Shown: positions 36,089 through 46,208, numbered from the stretch's first letter. The stretch: DNA of 64,000 nt from Parapedobacter lycopersici (GCF_024643285.1 NZ_JAMSLW010000004.1:310001-374000), one strand, 5' to 3'. The notes: generated by a model from the letters alone, not told the origin. A program made the numbers and translations.

Positions 36089-37348
36089 ATGAAAATTCGG
36101 CTAAGCATCTTCCTTTTCGTGTTTTCTGCGTTTTTACCTTGCACAGGCTATAGCCAGGCAAACCTGCATGATTCTGCACAATATAAAAAAATCATGCAAA
36201 TTGCGGAACAGGTCCGGAAGCAATACACACCCGATCAGCGTACTGCATTATTCGAAATCCAACTGGATACCACCCTGCGCATCCCACAGTACCACGTAAC
36301 CACCACGGATGAAAATGCGAAAGCCACTTTTACGGACTTATTGAAAAAAAGCGACATTCCTGCAACAGGTGCGGTCACGCTTCTCCCCGACAGCTCAGTT
36401 GCGGGAACCACCAGGGGCGTTATCAACCTTTCCGTTGCCAATCTTCGTACCGCTCCGCGCAACCAGGCCGAGCTGGCCACACAGGCACTATTGGGAACCG
36501 TGGTAGATCTGCTTCAGGAAAGGGATGGTTATTTCCGCGTACGGACCCCCGATGGTTATATCGCCTGGACCAGTACCTCATCGGTTGCGCCGAAAACGGA
36601 CGCAGCGCTTGCTTCATGGAATATACACGAAAAAGTCATCTTCATATCGGACTTTGGGCACTCCTACGAAGCAACGGATGAGTCGTCGATGCGGGTTTCC
36701 GATCTGGTAATGGGTGATCTGCTGCAGACCACAGGTACCTCCGGCGATTACGTACAGGTGATTTATCCCGATGGACGTAACGCCTTTGTAAAAAGCAGCC
36801 AGGTACAGGCATTCAGCAGCTGGCAGCAGGCGCTGAACCCTACAGCACAACATATATTGGATATTGCCAAAACCATGATGGGCGTACCCTATCTCTGGGG
36901 GGGTACTTCGGTAAAAGGCGTGGATTGCAGCGGCTTTACCAAGACAGCCTATTACATGAACGGCCTGGTTGTTCCGCGCGACGCTTCACAGCAGGTGCTG
37001 GCAGGGCTCGCATTGGACGTACTTACGAATGATGACCTGGACACAGCAAAGCTGCTGCGCAACCTGCAGCCCGCCGATTTACTGTTTTTTGCCGCAGCAA
37101 AAGGGAAAACACCCCATCCGCGCGTTACCCATGTGGCGTTGTACATGGGCAATGGCCTATTCATCCACGCGTCGGGGACGGTCCGCATTAACAGCTTGCT
37201 GAGCAGCGCGCCGAATTACGATGCCGACCGGGCGAATACCCTCGTTGCCGCCCGCCGCTACCTTGGCCAGCAGGACCCTGCGCTGCAGTTCCTTACGGCA
37301 CATCCGGCATATAATACCCAAGCAGCCAACCTGCCAAAAACCAACTAA
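36089..37348 (+). CDS. Exported NlpC/P60 peptidase with two SH3b domains (YkfC-like)
   Basis: Probable gamma-D-glutamyl-diamino acid endopeptidase acting on cell-wall peptides in the periplasm or outside. The 419 residues have a signal peptide ending near GYSQ, a first SH3b domain at about 110-165 (VANLRTAPRNQAELA), a second at about 180-240, and an NlpC/P60 domain at about 255-395. Catalytic residues are Cys280 (GVDCSGFT), His348 (VTHVALYMG) and His360 (FIHASG). Architecture and order match YkfC-type enzymes. The epimerase gene starts 3 bases after its stop, and SusC/SusD follow, so these form one transcription unit. Confidence 0.92.
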   Translation: MKIRLSIFLFVFSAFLPCTGYSQANLHDSAQYKKIMQIAEQVRKQYTPDQRTALFEIQLDTTLRIPQYHVTTTDENAKATFTDLLKKSDIPATGAVTLLPDSSVAGTTRGVINLSVANLRTAPRNQAELATQALLGTVVDLLQERDGYFRVRTPDGYIAWTSTSSVAPKTDAALASWNIHEKVIFISDFGHSYEATDESSMRVSDLVMGDLLQTTGTSGDYVQVIYPDGRNAFVKSSQVQAFSSWQQALNPTAQHILDIAKTMMGVPYLWGGTSVKGVDCSGFTKTAYYMNGLVVPRDASQQVLAGLALDVLTNDDLDTAKLLRNLQPADLLFFAAAKGKTPHPRVTHVALYMGNGLFIHASGTVRINSLLSSAPNYDADRANTLVAARRYLGQQDPALQFLTAHPAYNTQAANLPKTN

Positions 37349-37351
37349 TCA

Positions 37352-38437
37352 ATGAATACCACCAGCCATACAGCCACTCCCTTATTTACAACTCCCGACA
37401 CGGTAACCCGTAAGATGGGCAAATTCACCCTTCGATACCGCCCTTACACACTTACACTTAAGCATGTATTTACCATTGCAGCCGGATCGCGCAGCACAAC
37501 GCCCGTTGTACTCGTGGAATTGGAATATGATGGGGTTGCGGGATATGGTGAAGCATCCATGCCTCCTTACCTCGGGGAAAGCCATGAATCGGTGCTTGCC
37601 TTTTTGAACCGGGTAGACCTCACCGCTTTTTCCGACCCATTTCTTACGGAAGACATCCTAACGTATATCGACAGCCTCGCAATGAAGAATACGGCAGCGA
37701 AGGCATCGATTGACATTGCATTGCATGACTTGCTCGGAAAATTAATGGGGCAGTCCCTGCACCGGATATGGGGGTATAACCCGAAAACCACACCAGACAC
37801 CACCCTTACCATCGGCATTGATACACCTGAAATCGTACGGCAAAAGGTCCGGGAAGCCGACTCTTTTAAGATCCTGAAGGTAAAACTAGGCCTGGACACG
37901 GACAAACTGATGATTGAAACAATCCGCGAAGTAACGGATAAGCCGCTCTGTGTAGATGCGAACCAAGGCTGGAAAAAAAGAGAGGAAGCGCTGGAAATGG
38001 CACATTGGCTGGCTGAGCGGGGCGTTATTTTCCTGGAACAGCCGATGCCTAAGGAACAGGTGGATGATAACGCATGGCTTACGGCACACAGCCCAATCCC
38101 AACCGTAGGCGATGAAGCTGTCCAGCGGTTAAGCGATATCCGCAGCGCCCATGGCGTATATAGCGGCATCAACATCAAACTAATGAAATGCACGGGGTTA
38201 CGGGAAGCACATAAGATGGCCGAACTGGCCCGGGCGCTGGACATGAAAGTGATGCTGGGCTGCATGACGGAAACATCATGTGCGATATCCGCCGCAGCGC
38301 AATTGTCCCCTGTGGTCGACTGGGCTGACCTGGACGGCGCATTGCTGATCAGCAACGACGTGTATCAGGGCATGACAGTTGAACGGGGGAAAGTGGTTTT
38401 ACCCGACAGGCCGGGCATCGGTATAGCATTTTGCTAA
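37352..38437 (+). CDS. Dipeptide epimerase (L-Ala-D/L-Glu epimerase type), enolase superfamily
   Basis: Cytosolic enzyme that interconverts L-Ala-D-Glu and L-Ala-L-Glu so that murein peptides can be degraded. The 361 residues have the two catalytic lysines in LKVKLG (Lys176, Lys178) and Lys276 (INIKLM). Metal ligands are Asp202 (VDANQGW), Glu229 (FLEQPMP) and Asp254 (VGDEAV). The DxD pair Asp326/Asp328 (WADLDGALL) is the residue pair that binds the dipeptide amino group in characterised Ala-Glu epimerases. No signal peptide is seen. Other dipeptide specificities are known in this subgroup, so the exact substrate is inferred from the NlpC/P60 neighbour. Confidence 0.92.
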   Translation: MNTTSHTATPLFTTPDTVTRKMGKFTLRYRPYTLTLKHVFTIAAGSRSTTPVVLVELEYDGVAGYGEASMPPYLGESHESVLAFLNRVDLTAFSDPFLTEDILTYIDSLAMKNTAAKASIDIALHDLLGKLMGQSLHRIWGYNPKTTPDTTLTIGIDTPEIVRQKVREADSFKILKVKLGLDTDKLMIETIREVTDKPLCVDANQGWKKREEALEMAHWLAERGVIFLEQPMPKEQVDDNAWLTAHSPIPTVGDEAVQRLSDIRSAHGVYSGINIKLMKCTGLREAHKMAELARALDMKVMLGCMTETSCAISAAAQLSPVVDWADLDGALLISNDVYQGMTVERGKVVLPDRPGIGIAFC

Positions 38438-38471
38438 CGACGAGATATAACTAACCAAAATTAAAACCATT

Positions 38472-41400
38472 ATGAACAAGCGATTATTTTTCTTCGCTTG
38501 GGCGCTGCTGTGTACATGGGTGTATGTGGCGGAAGCCCGGCAAATGGCTGTAACCGGAAGGGTTACAGACGCGATGGACGGATCGCCGTTATCGGGGGTT
38601 ACGGTTGTGATCAAAGGCTCCACCGTGGCTACGGCCACAGGCAACGACGGCCGTTACCGCATCGATATTCCGGATGGCAATGCCGTATTATCCTTTTCGG
38701 CAGTTGGCTACGCACCACAAGAAATACGCGTAGGCAATAATACGGTAGTGGACGCGCAGCTTACGGTTTCGAACCGTGCGCTTGACGAGGTCATGGTCGT
38801 CGCCTACGGGACAGCAACAAGGGATACTTATACCGGTTCCGCCGCAGTAATCCGGCAGGAAGACATCCAGGACGTCCCCACCGTTTCTTTTGAAGGTGCG
38901 CTCTCGGGCCGGGTACCGGGAATACAGGTCACCGCTTCTTCAGGGCAGGCCGGATCGGCTCCCAGTATACGGATCCGCGGGATCGGCTCCATGAATGCCT
39001 CCAACGAGCCGTTATACGTCATTGATGGCGTTCCCGTGGTATCGGGCAGTGGCGGACAATTCGGCGATTACCTTTATACGTCCAACAACATCCTGAATTC
39101 CCTGAACCCGTCCGACATCGAGTCGATTACCGTACTGAAAGATGCAGCCGCATCTTCCCTGTACGGTTCACGGGCAGCAAATGGGGTGGTCGTGATTACA
39201 ACCAAAAAGGGCCAGCTTGGAAAGCCGGTCATCAACATCCGTTCCTCCGTAGGCTTTACGCCAAGCTGGGCTACAGATAACTATGAGCCGGCAGGTGTAC
39301 AGCAACAGGTAAATATGCTATACCAGGTTTTCCACGACCTCGGCACGTCCAATGGTTCTACGGAGGCTGAAGCCAGCGAAACAGCACTCGATATGCTGAA
39401 CAGCCGGTTTAACCGGCATGGCTATTATTTTGAAACGGCCGGCCCCGGTGTACTGGAAAATGTAGCCATCAGGGGACTTGCCGATGGCCTCATAAACCGC
39501 GAGGGCACCTACTTTGACTGGGAAGATCGCCTGTTCCGGACCGGGATATACCAAACCAACGACCTATCGGTCAGCGGAGGTACAGAAAGCACCCGGTATT
39601 ATTCTTCCCTTTCCTATACGAAAGACCAGAACCGGATTGTAATTAATGATTATGACCGGATAGCAGGTCGGGTCAACCTATCACAGAAAATCGGCAAACA
39701 CGTCGAGTTTATATCAAACATCAGCATTTCAAACAATAAACAGCAGGGATTTAATGACACCCGTAACCTGGGAGGAAATTATTATTTGCAGACGCGTAAC
39801 CTGTTATGGCCGCTATACTGGCCAACCGATTACAAAACCGGCGAGCCCTGGGTAAACCGGTACGGCAGCTATGCCTATAACGCGGAGTATTATGAAAACG
39901 AGTGGGAAAATAGCGCGAACACATTGCGGATTGCCGCTAACGAAACACTGAACATCCAGCTGCTTCCCGAACTGAACGTAAAGTCGGTATTCTCTTATGA
40001 AAATAACGCCGTAAAGGAGCACCTTTACTACAGTGCAAACCATTACGACGGCGCAACTTCAAACGGCGAGGTAAATGAGATTAGCACAGCTTATATGAAG
40101 TTGGTATCCTCCACTACGGCCAATTACAATAAGCAGTTCGGCATGCATGGATTGGACCTGCTCGCAGGTTTTGAAGCAGAGAAGAACAATACGGATTTTC
40201 AGCGCGCCACCGGAACGGATCTCCCCTCCAGTGCATTGCATTCCGTGGCCACCGCAGGGGAGCTGGACGCCAGTGCTTACTCCTGGGGCTATAACATGCT
40301 TTCGGTATTGTCCCGCGTGGCGTACAACTACGGCAGTAAATACAACCTGTCAGCATCGTATCGCCGCGACGGTTCGTCCCGGCTGAGTCCGGAAAACCGC
40401 TGGGGTAATTTCTGGTCGGTCGGCGGCGCATGGACGATCAGTGAAGAATCCTTTATGGATCGTGCAACCTTTTTCAGTAACCTGCGCTTACGCGCTTCTT
40501 ATGGAACAAACGGCACGCAGCCCACGGATAATTTCGGCTGGCGGACGTTGACAGGCTATACCAGCCGCTACATGGGAAATGCCGGCGGGGCGATCAATAC
40601 AATCGGCAACGAAGCGCTGACCTGGGAAACCAGTTATTCCACAAACGTAGCGCTGGAAATCGGCCTGTTTGAAGACCGGCTTTACGGCGTAGTGGAATAC
40701 TTCAACCGTGATTCCAGGAACCTACTACAGGATGTGCCCATTTCAACGGTAACGGGATTCGGCTCCATTCTCCGGAATATCGGCGAGGTGAATAACCGTG
40801 GCCTGGAAATCGAATTGGGGTACGACATCCTCCGGGAGGGTGATTGGAAATGGAGCGCAAACGTCAATGGATCCTTTATCGATTCCAAGGTAACCAAACT
40901 ATATAAAAATGAAGGCGACCTTAAAGGGCAGGATATCATTTGGGACGACCCGACGGGTGGCGATGACAGGGCCGAGTTTATTTATCGTGAAGGGGAATCC
41001 ATGTTGAGTTTCTATGGATTTGAATGGGCTGGCGTGGACCCGGAAAATGGCCGGAACATGTGGTATGTCAATCATCCTGATGGCAGCGATGTCGGTGATT
41101 TTGTGCACAACGGCAGGGGAGCTACCTACAATTGGTCGGACGCGAATCGCGTGATTCTCGGGTCGGCAATCCCCACAGTTTACGGTGGCCTGAACACCAA
41201 CGTAAGTTACAAGGGATTTAGTCTTGGCCTTAACTTCAGTTACAAAATAGGCGGTTATCTTTATGACGGGGCCTTCAAGGATGTGGCAGACGACGGGTAT
41301 TACTGGGAACGGATCCGTGCGCAGTATTACGATGAGCACAGGTGGACGGTGGAACGTCCAGGCGGTTCGCTGCCCAAACTCGACGGCAATGACCTGACCG

Positions 41401-41660
41401 ATGCCATGCAATACAGCAGCCGCCAGATGCACAACGCCAGTTTCCTCCGCCTGAAGAACATTAACCTGACGTATACGATACCTACACAGGTGGTTAGCAA
41501 GATCGGCGTTTCCAGCGCCCGGGTATATTTCAATGGAACGAACCTGTTAACCTTCTCCCGGTATAAAATCGCCGATCCGGAGGTTAACCAGTATGGCACG
41601 CGCGGCTGGGAAACCCCTTATGGCAAAACCTATACATTCGGTGTTGAATTCAGTTTTTAA
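38472..41660 (+). CDS. SusC/RagA-family TonB-dependent outer-membrane transporter
   Basis: Outer-membrane active importer of 1062 residues. A signal peptide (about 1-22) is followed by a carboxypeptidase-regulatory-like domain at about 25-100 (GRVTDAMDGSPLSGVTVVIK), a TonB box-like segment (DEVMVVAYG), and a plug with RIRGIGSMNASNEPLYVIDGVP and SITVLKDAAASSLYGSRAANGVV. The rest is barrel, ending in FGVEFSF. Such proteins work with a SusD lipoprotein encoded next to them, as here. Neighbouring genes are peptide-processing rather than glycosidases, so the cargo is probably a muropeptide. No anti-sigma/ECF pair is adjacent. Confidence 0.95.
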   Translation: MNKRLFFFAWALLCTWVYVAEARQMAVTGRVTDAMDGSPLSGVTVVIKGSTVATATGNDGRYRIDIPDGNAVLSFSAVGYAPQEIRVGNNTVVDAQLTVSNRALDEVMVVAYGTATRDTYTGSAAVIRQEDIQDVPTVSFEGALSGRVPGIQVTASSGQAGSAPSIRIRGIGSMNASNEPLYVIDGVPVVSGSGGQFGDYLYTSNNILNSLNPSDIESITVLKDAAASSLYGSRAANGVVVITTKKGQLGKPVINIRSSVGFTPSWATDNYEPAGVQQQVNMLYQVFHDLGTSNGSTEAEASETALDMLNSRFNRHGYYFETAGPGVLENVAIRGLADGLINREGTYFDWEDRLFRTGIYQTNDLSVSGGTESTRYYSSLSYTKDQNRIVINDYDRIAGRVNLSQKIGKHVEFISNISISNNKQQGFNDTRNLGGNYYLQTRNLLWPLYWPTDYKTGEPWVNRYGSYAYNAEYYENEWENSANTLRIAANETLNIQLLPELNVKSVFSYENNAVKEHLYYSANHYDGATSNGEVNEISTAYMKLVSSTTANYNKQFGMHGLDLLAGFEAEKNNTDFQRATGTDLPSSALHSVATAGELDASAYSWGYNMLSVLSRVAYNYGSKYNLSASYRRDGSSRLSPENRWGNFWSVGGAWTISEESFMDRATFFSNLRLRASYGTNGTQPTDNFGWRTLTGYTSRYMGNAGGAINTIGNEALTWETSYSTNVALEIGLFEDRLYGVVEYFNRDSRNLLQDVPISTVTGFGSILRNIGEVNNRGLEIELGYDILREGDWKWSANVNGSFIDSKVTKLYKNEGDLKGQDIIWDDPTGGDDRAEFIYREGESMLSFYGFEWAGVDPENGRNMWYVNHPDGSDVGDFVHNGRGATYNWSDANRVILGSAIPTVYGGLNTNVSYKGFSLGLNFSYKIGGYLYDGAFKDVADDGYYWERIRAQYYDEHRWTVERPGGSLPKLDGNDLTDAMQYSSRQMHNASFLRLKNINLTYTIPTQVVSKIGVSSARVYFNGTNLLTFSRYKIADPEVNQYGTRGWETPYGKTYTFGVEFSF

Positions 41661-41679
41661 CGATTAAAAGATTTGTACA

Positions 41680-43143
41680 ATGAAAACGATAATTATACTG
41701 TGGGTAGGGGCATCAATGGCAGCATGCCTTTCATGTTCCGACTTCCTGGATGTGAAACCGACCAACTCGGGCGATTCCCAAAGCTCCATACAAACGGCCG
41801 CCGATGCCCAGGTAATAATCAATGGGCTGATGCGGTCTATGACCAGCTCGGATTATTATGGCCGGAATTTTATCATGTATGGCGATGCAAAGGGTGGAGA
41901 CCTGACCATTGCGTCCCAGGGCCGCGGACTGGATCCGCTGTACACCTTCAATCATACGGTAACTGCCAATAGTTATTCCGGTTTCTGGACCCAGCTGTAT
42001 GAAAGCATTTTACAGGTAAATAACCTGCTGGAAAACATAGACAGGCTGGAGCAGGAAGGGACAACGGACGACTTCAGTACATACAAAGGGCTGGCGCTCA
42101 CCGCCCGGGCCCTGATTTACTTTGATTTGGTTCGCCTATATGGTAAGGCATATACCGATGACCCGGCGTCATACGGCGTTCCCAACATAACGGCCACACT
42201 GGAAGCCGCTGCCCAGCCACTCCGGGCAACGGTTGCGGAAAACTATACGCAGATACTGGCTGACTTGATTGCTGCGGCACCCTTGCTTCCTAAAACCCCA
42301 ACCAATGGCTATTTAAACTATTACGCCAATAAAGCGTTACAGGCGCGGGTAAATCTGTATATGGGCGATCACGCAGCGGCATTAAGTGCTGCGGAGGAAA
42401 TCATCAACGACAAGGTGTATACACTATATGAAAACGAGGCGTGGACAGGCTCATGGAAAACGCCATTCGGCACTGAATCCATATTTGAATTGGGTATCTT
42501 CCCGAACGAGGGCGATTTAGGCAGTGCATCGCTGGGCTTTTACCTGCGGCGCCTGGCACACGGCGCGCCCACGGCTGCCGGCTGGTTCATGGCCAGCGAT
42601 TACTTTCTTGAGCGCCTGGGGGAAGATCAGGACGATGTGCGCTGGGGGGTAATGGACCAGGATGAATCGGAAACCCCGCGTCTAGGTTCATGTTATAAAT
42701 ATAGTGGCAGTGTTGCACTGGAAGGCGACGGGAAGTCAACCAACACCGCAGTGAATATCAAGGTCATCCGGCTCTCTGAAGTATATCTCATCGCGGCTGA
42801 GGCCGCCCTGCCCACCGATCCGGGGCTTGCGGCCAGCTACCTCAACGCCATCCGGAAACGGTCGCCAAACCTGTCACCGGCTACCGCGGCAACGATCACC
42901 CTGGACATGATTCTCGATGAGCGGAGCAAGGAACTGTTTGCCGAAGGCCACCGGTTTTTTGACATGATCCGGTTAAACCGGTCGATCACATTCAACGATG
43001 ACTTTGGTGGAATAACGGTTCCTCACAGGGAAAAAACGATTGACAGAAGTTTTTACAAGACGGTTTTACCTATTTCACAGGACGAAATCAACGCCAACCC
43101 GGGGATTGAAGCGCAGCAGAATCCGGGATATTCGGGCCAGTAA
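41680..43143 (+). CDS. SusD/RagB-family nutrient-binding lipoprotein
   Basis: Surface lipoprotein partner of the SusC-like transporter, 487 residues. The signal peptide has cysteines at 16 and 19, either of which can be lipidated (LSC-SDFLDV). A RagB/SusD core with TPR-like helices (LTARALIYFDLVRLYGKAY) is followed by the typical ending (DEINANPGIEAQQNPGYSGQ). It starts 19 bases after susC and ends at a strong stem-loop. Ligand-binding residues cannot be assigned by eye. It is the last gene of the unit. Confidence 0.94.
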   Translation: MKTIIILWVGASMAACLSCSDFLDVKPTNSGDSQSSIQTAADAQVIINGLMRSMTSSDYYGRNFIMYGDAKGGDLTIASQGRGLDPLYTFNHTVTANSYSGFWTQLYESILQVNNLLENIDRLEQEGTTDDFSTYKGLALTARALIYFDLVRLYGKAYTDDPASYGVPNITATLEAAAQPLRATVAENYTQILADLIAAAPLLPKTPTNGYLNYYANKALQARVNLYMGDHAAALSAAEEIINDKVYTLYENEAWTGSWKTPFGTESIFELGIFPNEGDLGSASLGFYLRRLAHGAPTAAGWFMASDYFLERLGEDQDDVRWGVMDQDESETPRLGSCYKYSGSVALEGDGKSTNTAVNIKVIRLSEVYLIAAEAALPTDPGLAASYLNAIRKRSPNLSPATAATITLDMILDERSKELFAEGHRFFDMIRLNRSITFNDDFGGITVPHREKTIDRSFYKTVLPISQDEINANPGIEAQQNPGYSGQ

Positions 43144-43145
43144 GC

Positions 43146-43210
43146 ATACAGGAATCGCGCCATACAGTCGTTGAATAGCAGCAATCAATTGCTTGGCGCG
43201 ATTCCTGTAT
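43146..43210 (+). terminator. Strong intrinsic terminator after the susD-like gene
   Basis: Arms 43146-43162 and 43194-43210 form a perfect 17-bp stem across a 31-base loop, which itself contains the small hairpin GCAAT-CA-ATTGC. A T-rich stretch (TTTCTTTT) follows on the plus strand. On the minus strand no T-run follows, so termination towards the oxidoreductase side is unlikely. Confidence 0.8.
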
Positions 43211-43258
43211 TTTCTTTTCCGAACGCCTCATGTAACGACTGCTACGGAATCCGGGTCG

Positions 43259-44650
43259 TTATTCGGGCGCCTGCGTTTCCGCCACTTCAAGTGCCTTGGT
43301 AGTCACGTAGTACTTGGCCAGCATGTTGGGCACTTCCCAATCAGGCAGGGTACCTGACTTCAGAAAGGACAGGTATTTTTCGGTGACCTGTGCAAAATGC
43401 GCCTCATGGGAGGTCACCAGCGCGGAGTCAATTCCAATGCGATACAGGCCATCAGGCAAACGTTCGAACGTCAGTCCCGGATAGGTAGCACCGAGTCGGT
43501 TCATCGCGTCACCGAGTGCCGACTCGAAAGAAGCTACATCCCGTTCTTCGGTAGGCTGGACGTAGAGCACTGGCTTATACGATTCTGCTTTCCCCTGCTT
43601 GATGATCAGGTTGGCATACCGGCCGCGCATAATGGAATAATGGGTATCACCGGCACCTTCCGGGGCCTCAAAATTCCAGACAACTGATACCCGGGCATGG
43701 ATACCCCGGATCCTGTAATTAATTTCACCATTGGCAAAAACAGCCAGGTTGCCATTGCTGTCCAAGGCATCATGCAGGTATTCCGGGAAATCGGAGATTT
43801 GTGTTGACCGGGTAAACTGTGCCGGCGTAACAATAGCCGGCCACCGTTTGGCATTAATTACCTCGATATCCCGATCATAATGGATTACTTCCTCCGGAAA
43901 ACTCTCCCATTGCACCAGGTCGACCAAATGCGTGGTAATATCCACGAGCCCCTCCCCTTGTTGCCGGGTATCGTAAAACCACGCCGGCCGGATCAGCGGT
44001 TTGCCCGACACTTCCTTGAAAAAATGATGTACACTTTCCTTGGTTATCGCAGGGTGCCCGGCATCTCCGGCGACAAGCCCCCCAAAGAATTCAGGCAACT
44101 GCGAAAGCTCTTTTTGCAGTATGGTATTAATTTCATACCGTTCTGTCATGATGTCGTATAACACCACGTGGTTTTCCCGGGCTTGTGCAAATGCAGCCTC
44201 CAGCCGGGGGAAATCGGCATGGCGGATAATCATCGGCTTATCTGCCAGCACATTTAAGCCCGCTGCCACAGCCTGGCCGATGTAATCCATCTTGTGCTGG
44301 TTATTCCCTGACAGAACGACTACGTTCCCCTTTCGTTCGCTCAGCATCTTCTCCATGAAATCTGGTCCGGAATACACGACTTCTTTCCAGTGTGTAGGGT
44401 GGTCGGGCCGGGAGTTGTATTGTGTTATCAGTGCCAGGTGAGCCTCCAGTTCAGGTCCATCCGGAGCGTACACATACGCGGTGTCACTCACACCGGGGTA
44501 CGCCGACTTTTGCACCAGCGATGCGTGGAAATGCCCCGGAGCAACCGTCACCAGTTTAATCGTTCCCTGTGTTTGACCTGCATGCTGGTTGTTGCCGCAG
44601 GCGGCGAGACCCATAATCAGGATCAGGCATATTGGCGTATTTGTTTTCAT
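43259..44650 (-). CDS. Exported Gfo/Idh/MocA-type oxidoreductase lipoprotein
   Basis: Protein of 463 residues resembling Gfo/Idh/MocA dehydrogenases with a distinct C-terminal domain (Bacteroidota type). I start at 44650 (MKTNTPICL), which yields a clean signal and lipobox (LAACGNN); the longer frame adds 13 unrelated residues. VTVAPGHFHASLVQ and GNVVVLSGNNQHKMDYIGQAVAAGLNVLADKPM suggest the NAD-binding half, where Lys is the conserved EKP lysine (here DKP). The glycine-rich GxGxxG loop is not obvious (VTVAPGHFHAS). An exported NAD(P)-dependent enzyme is odd, and the substrate is unknown. It is the last gene of the minus-strand unit facing susD. Confidence 0.8.
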   Translation of the reverse strand: MKTNTPICLILIMGLAACGNNQHAGQTQGTIKLVTVAPGHFHASLVQKSAYPGVSDTAYVYAPDGPELEAHLALITQYNSRPDHPTHWKEVVYSGPDFMEKMLSERKGNVVVLSGNNQHKMDYIGQAVAAGLNVLADKPMIIRHADFPRLEAAFAQARENHVVLYDIMTERYEINTILQKELSQLPEFFGGLVAGDAGHPAITKESVHHFFKEVSGKPLIRPAWFYDTRQQGEGLVDITTHLVDLVQWESFPEEVIHYDRDIEVINAKRWPAIVTPAQFTRSTQISDFPEYLHDALDSNGNLAVFANGEINYRIRGIHARVSVVWNFEAPEGAGDTHYSIMRGRYANLIIKQGKAESYKPVLYVQPTEERDVASFESALGDAMNRLGATYPGLTFERLPDGLYRIGIDSALVTSHEAHFAQVTEKYLSFLKSGTLPDWEVPNMLAKYYVTTKALEVAETQAPE

Positions 44651-44720
44651 AAAAAAGGTATCAGTGGTTAATTTCAATAACGAAATCAATCACGTCCGGT
44701 AAACAGTGACCAGCGGCAGG

Positions 44721-46208
44721 TTACCAGACGTAATTCTTAAATTGTTCCCCCGGCGTAGCGGACAGGTCGATTAAATAACCGTTGATTACCGCGTAGGCAG
44801 GGACATTGTCCCTGGCGAGGAAGAAATTGGCTGCCGTTCCCAGGTTCGGGCCTGATGGAACAGGTGTCCGCGTGTTGAAAACGATCAGCGGTAGGCTGTG
44901 ATGGCGGTCTTCCGGCAAATTCGTCACCCGGACCGCATAATACCCCTGCCGCAGCAGGTTCATCGCCTGCTCCGTTGACACTTGTTCAATGCTGTTAAAT
45001 GCCGTTGGATAAACCCTACCCGGCATAAAGTGGTAGCCTTCGGCATCCAGTTCAGTATAGCCGAATTGTTCTTTCAGGTCGCCCACATCCGTTATCCGGG
45101 ATTGCACATGGTACGTGCGGTAGTCGCCGGGATCCGTTACCTCATTCCGTACGACGGACAGGTCCACCCGGTAATTCAGGGAATCGTGGGCGGCACCCAC
45201 ATTCCGGATCAGCAGATCGGAAAGTTGCGAGGCACTGAAAGGTAGGGCCTCATATTCGGCTCTGTCGTATTGCATATAACTTTCCTGGGCAATCTCCATC
45301 AACGCATTCAGGATAACAATAAAATTAAGCTTCCGGATAACTTGCTTTTCGGGATCACCCGGATAACCGCCTGATTCGATCAGGACGGTACTTGCACCCC
45401 AGGTCTGGAAATTATCACCAAAAGCACGGGGCGAATAGGTATCGTCATATTTGGCCACGCCGTTCGGAATATAGCCCTGCAGGATCCGGTTAATGCTGGC
45501 CGCAATTTTCATGGCATTACCGCGTACCTCATTTACCTCCCGTTCCTCATTATACGCGGGCGCCAGCAGGGCAACAGTTACCGGATTGGATGTTCCCGGC
45601 ACGTTATAGTAAATATTCATGTCGTGCAGGTTGAAGGCGAAATCCGGTTTGACGGTCTCGGCAGCTTCTATCAGGATCTTCCCTTCTACCGTCTCACCGG
45701 CCCTGGCGTCACGGTTAATATCCACGTCCATTGCATTTCGCCGGGTATACACGTCCGCACCATCTGGGTTGAGCATGGGAATGAAATAAATGCTGGTCTG
45801 TTCACGCAACAGCGTACGGATACTATCCAGACCATCATTTTCTGCCTCCAAAAAATTAAACAAGTCCATCAGCGCCATGGTTGCCGTAGGTTCATTGCCG
45901 TGCATCTGCGACCAAAGCATGATCTTTTTCGGACCACTTCCGTATGTTAGCTGGTAAATTGGCTTTTTCAGTACGGAAACCCCCAGCTGGGTCACTTCAA
46001 ATGCGTCCCCGCCCTTTCGTTTCAGAATTAACGGTTCGATATCGGCGTGCTTAAACCGGCGATTGGTGATGGTGGGTTCGCGATACGTTTCAAAGGCATT
46101 GGCCAGCATTGCCGTATCAGGCACATAAACGTCTTTTCCGGAGAACCAGTTGCCCTGACAAGCGGAGGACAACAATACCATAGCGAATAAATAAATGAAT
46201 GGTTTCAT
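44721..46208 (-). CDS. M14-family zinc carboxypeptidase, lipoprotein
   Basis: Exported metallopeptidase of 495 residues with a lipobox (LLSSACQGN). Zinc ligands are visible at His103 and Glu106 (SQMHGNEPTAT) and His195 (FNLHDM), the catalytic Glu is at 278 (TVLIESGGYPGDPEK), and the arginine/asparagine loop is NPDGADVYTRRNAMDVDINRD. The M14 family includes true carboxypeptidases and murein tripeptide amidases such as MpaA, so a role on cell-wall peptides is possible but not proven. It lies between the LD-carboxypeptidase gene (101 bases upstream) and the oxidoreductase gene. Confidence 0.9.
   Translation of the reverse strand: MKPFIYLFAMVLLSSACQGNWFSGKDVYVPDTAMLANAFETYREPTITNRRFKHADIEPLILKRKGGDAFEVTQLGVSVLKKPIYQLTYGSGPKKIMLWSQMHGNEPTATMALMDLFNFLEAENDGLDSIRTLLREQTSIYFIPMLNPDGADVYTRRNAMDVDINRDARAGETVEGKILIEAAETVKPDFAFNLHDMNIYYNVPGTSNPVTVALLAPAYNEEREVNEVRGNAMKIAASINRILQGYIPNGVAKYDDTYSPRAFGDNFQTWGASTVLIESGGYPGDPEKQVIRKLNFIVILNALMEIAQESYMQYDRAEYEALPFSASQLSDLLIRNVGAAHDSLNYRVDLSVVRNEVTDPGDYRTYHVQSRITDVGDLKEQFGYTELDAEGYHFMPGRVYPTAFNSIEQVSTEQAMNLLRQGYYAVRVTNLPEDRHHSLPLIVFNTRTPVPSGPNLGTAANFFLARDNVPAYAVINGYLIDLSATPGEQFKNYVW

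Noticed and set aside
37567-38355. 262-residue open frame on the minus strand
   Set aside because: Antisense to the dipeptide epimerase; composition is Ser/Ile-rich shadow sequence with no motif.
40899-41432. 177-residue open frame on the minus strand
   Set aside because: Antisense to the SusC barrel; no start context or motif.
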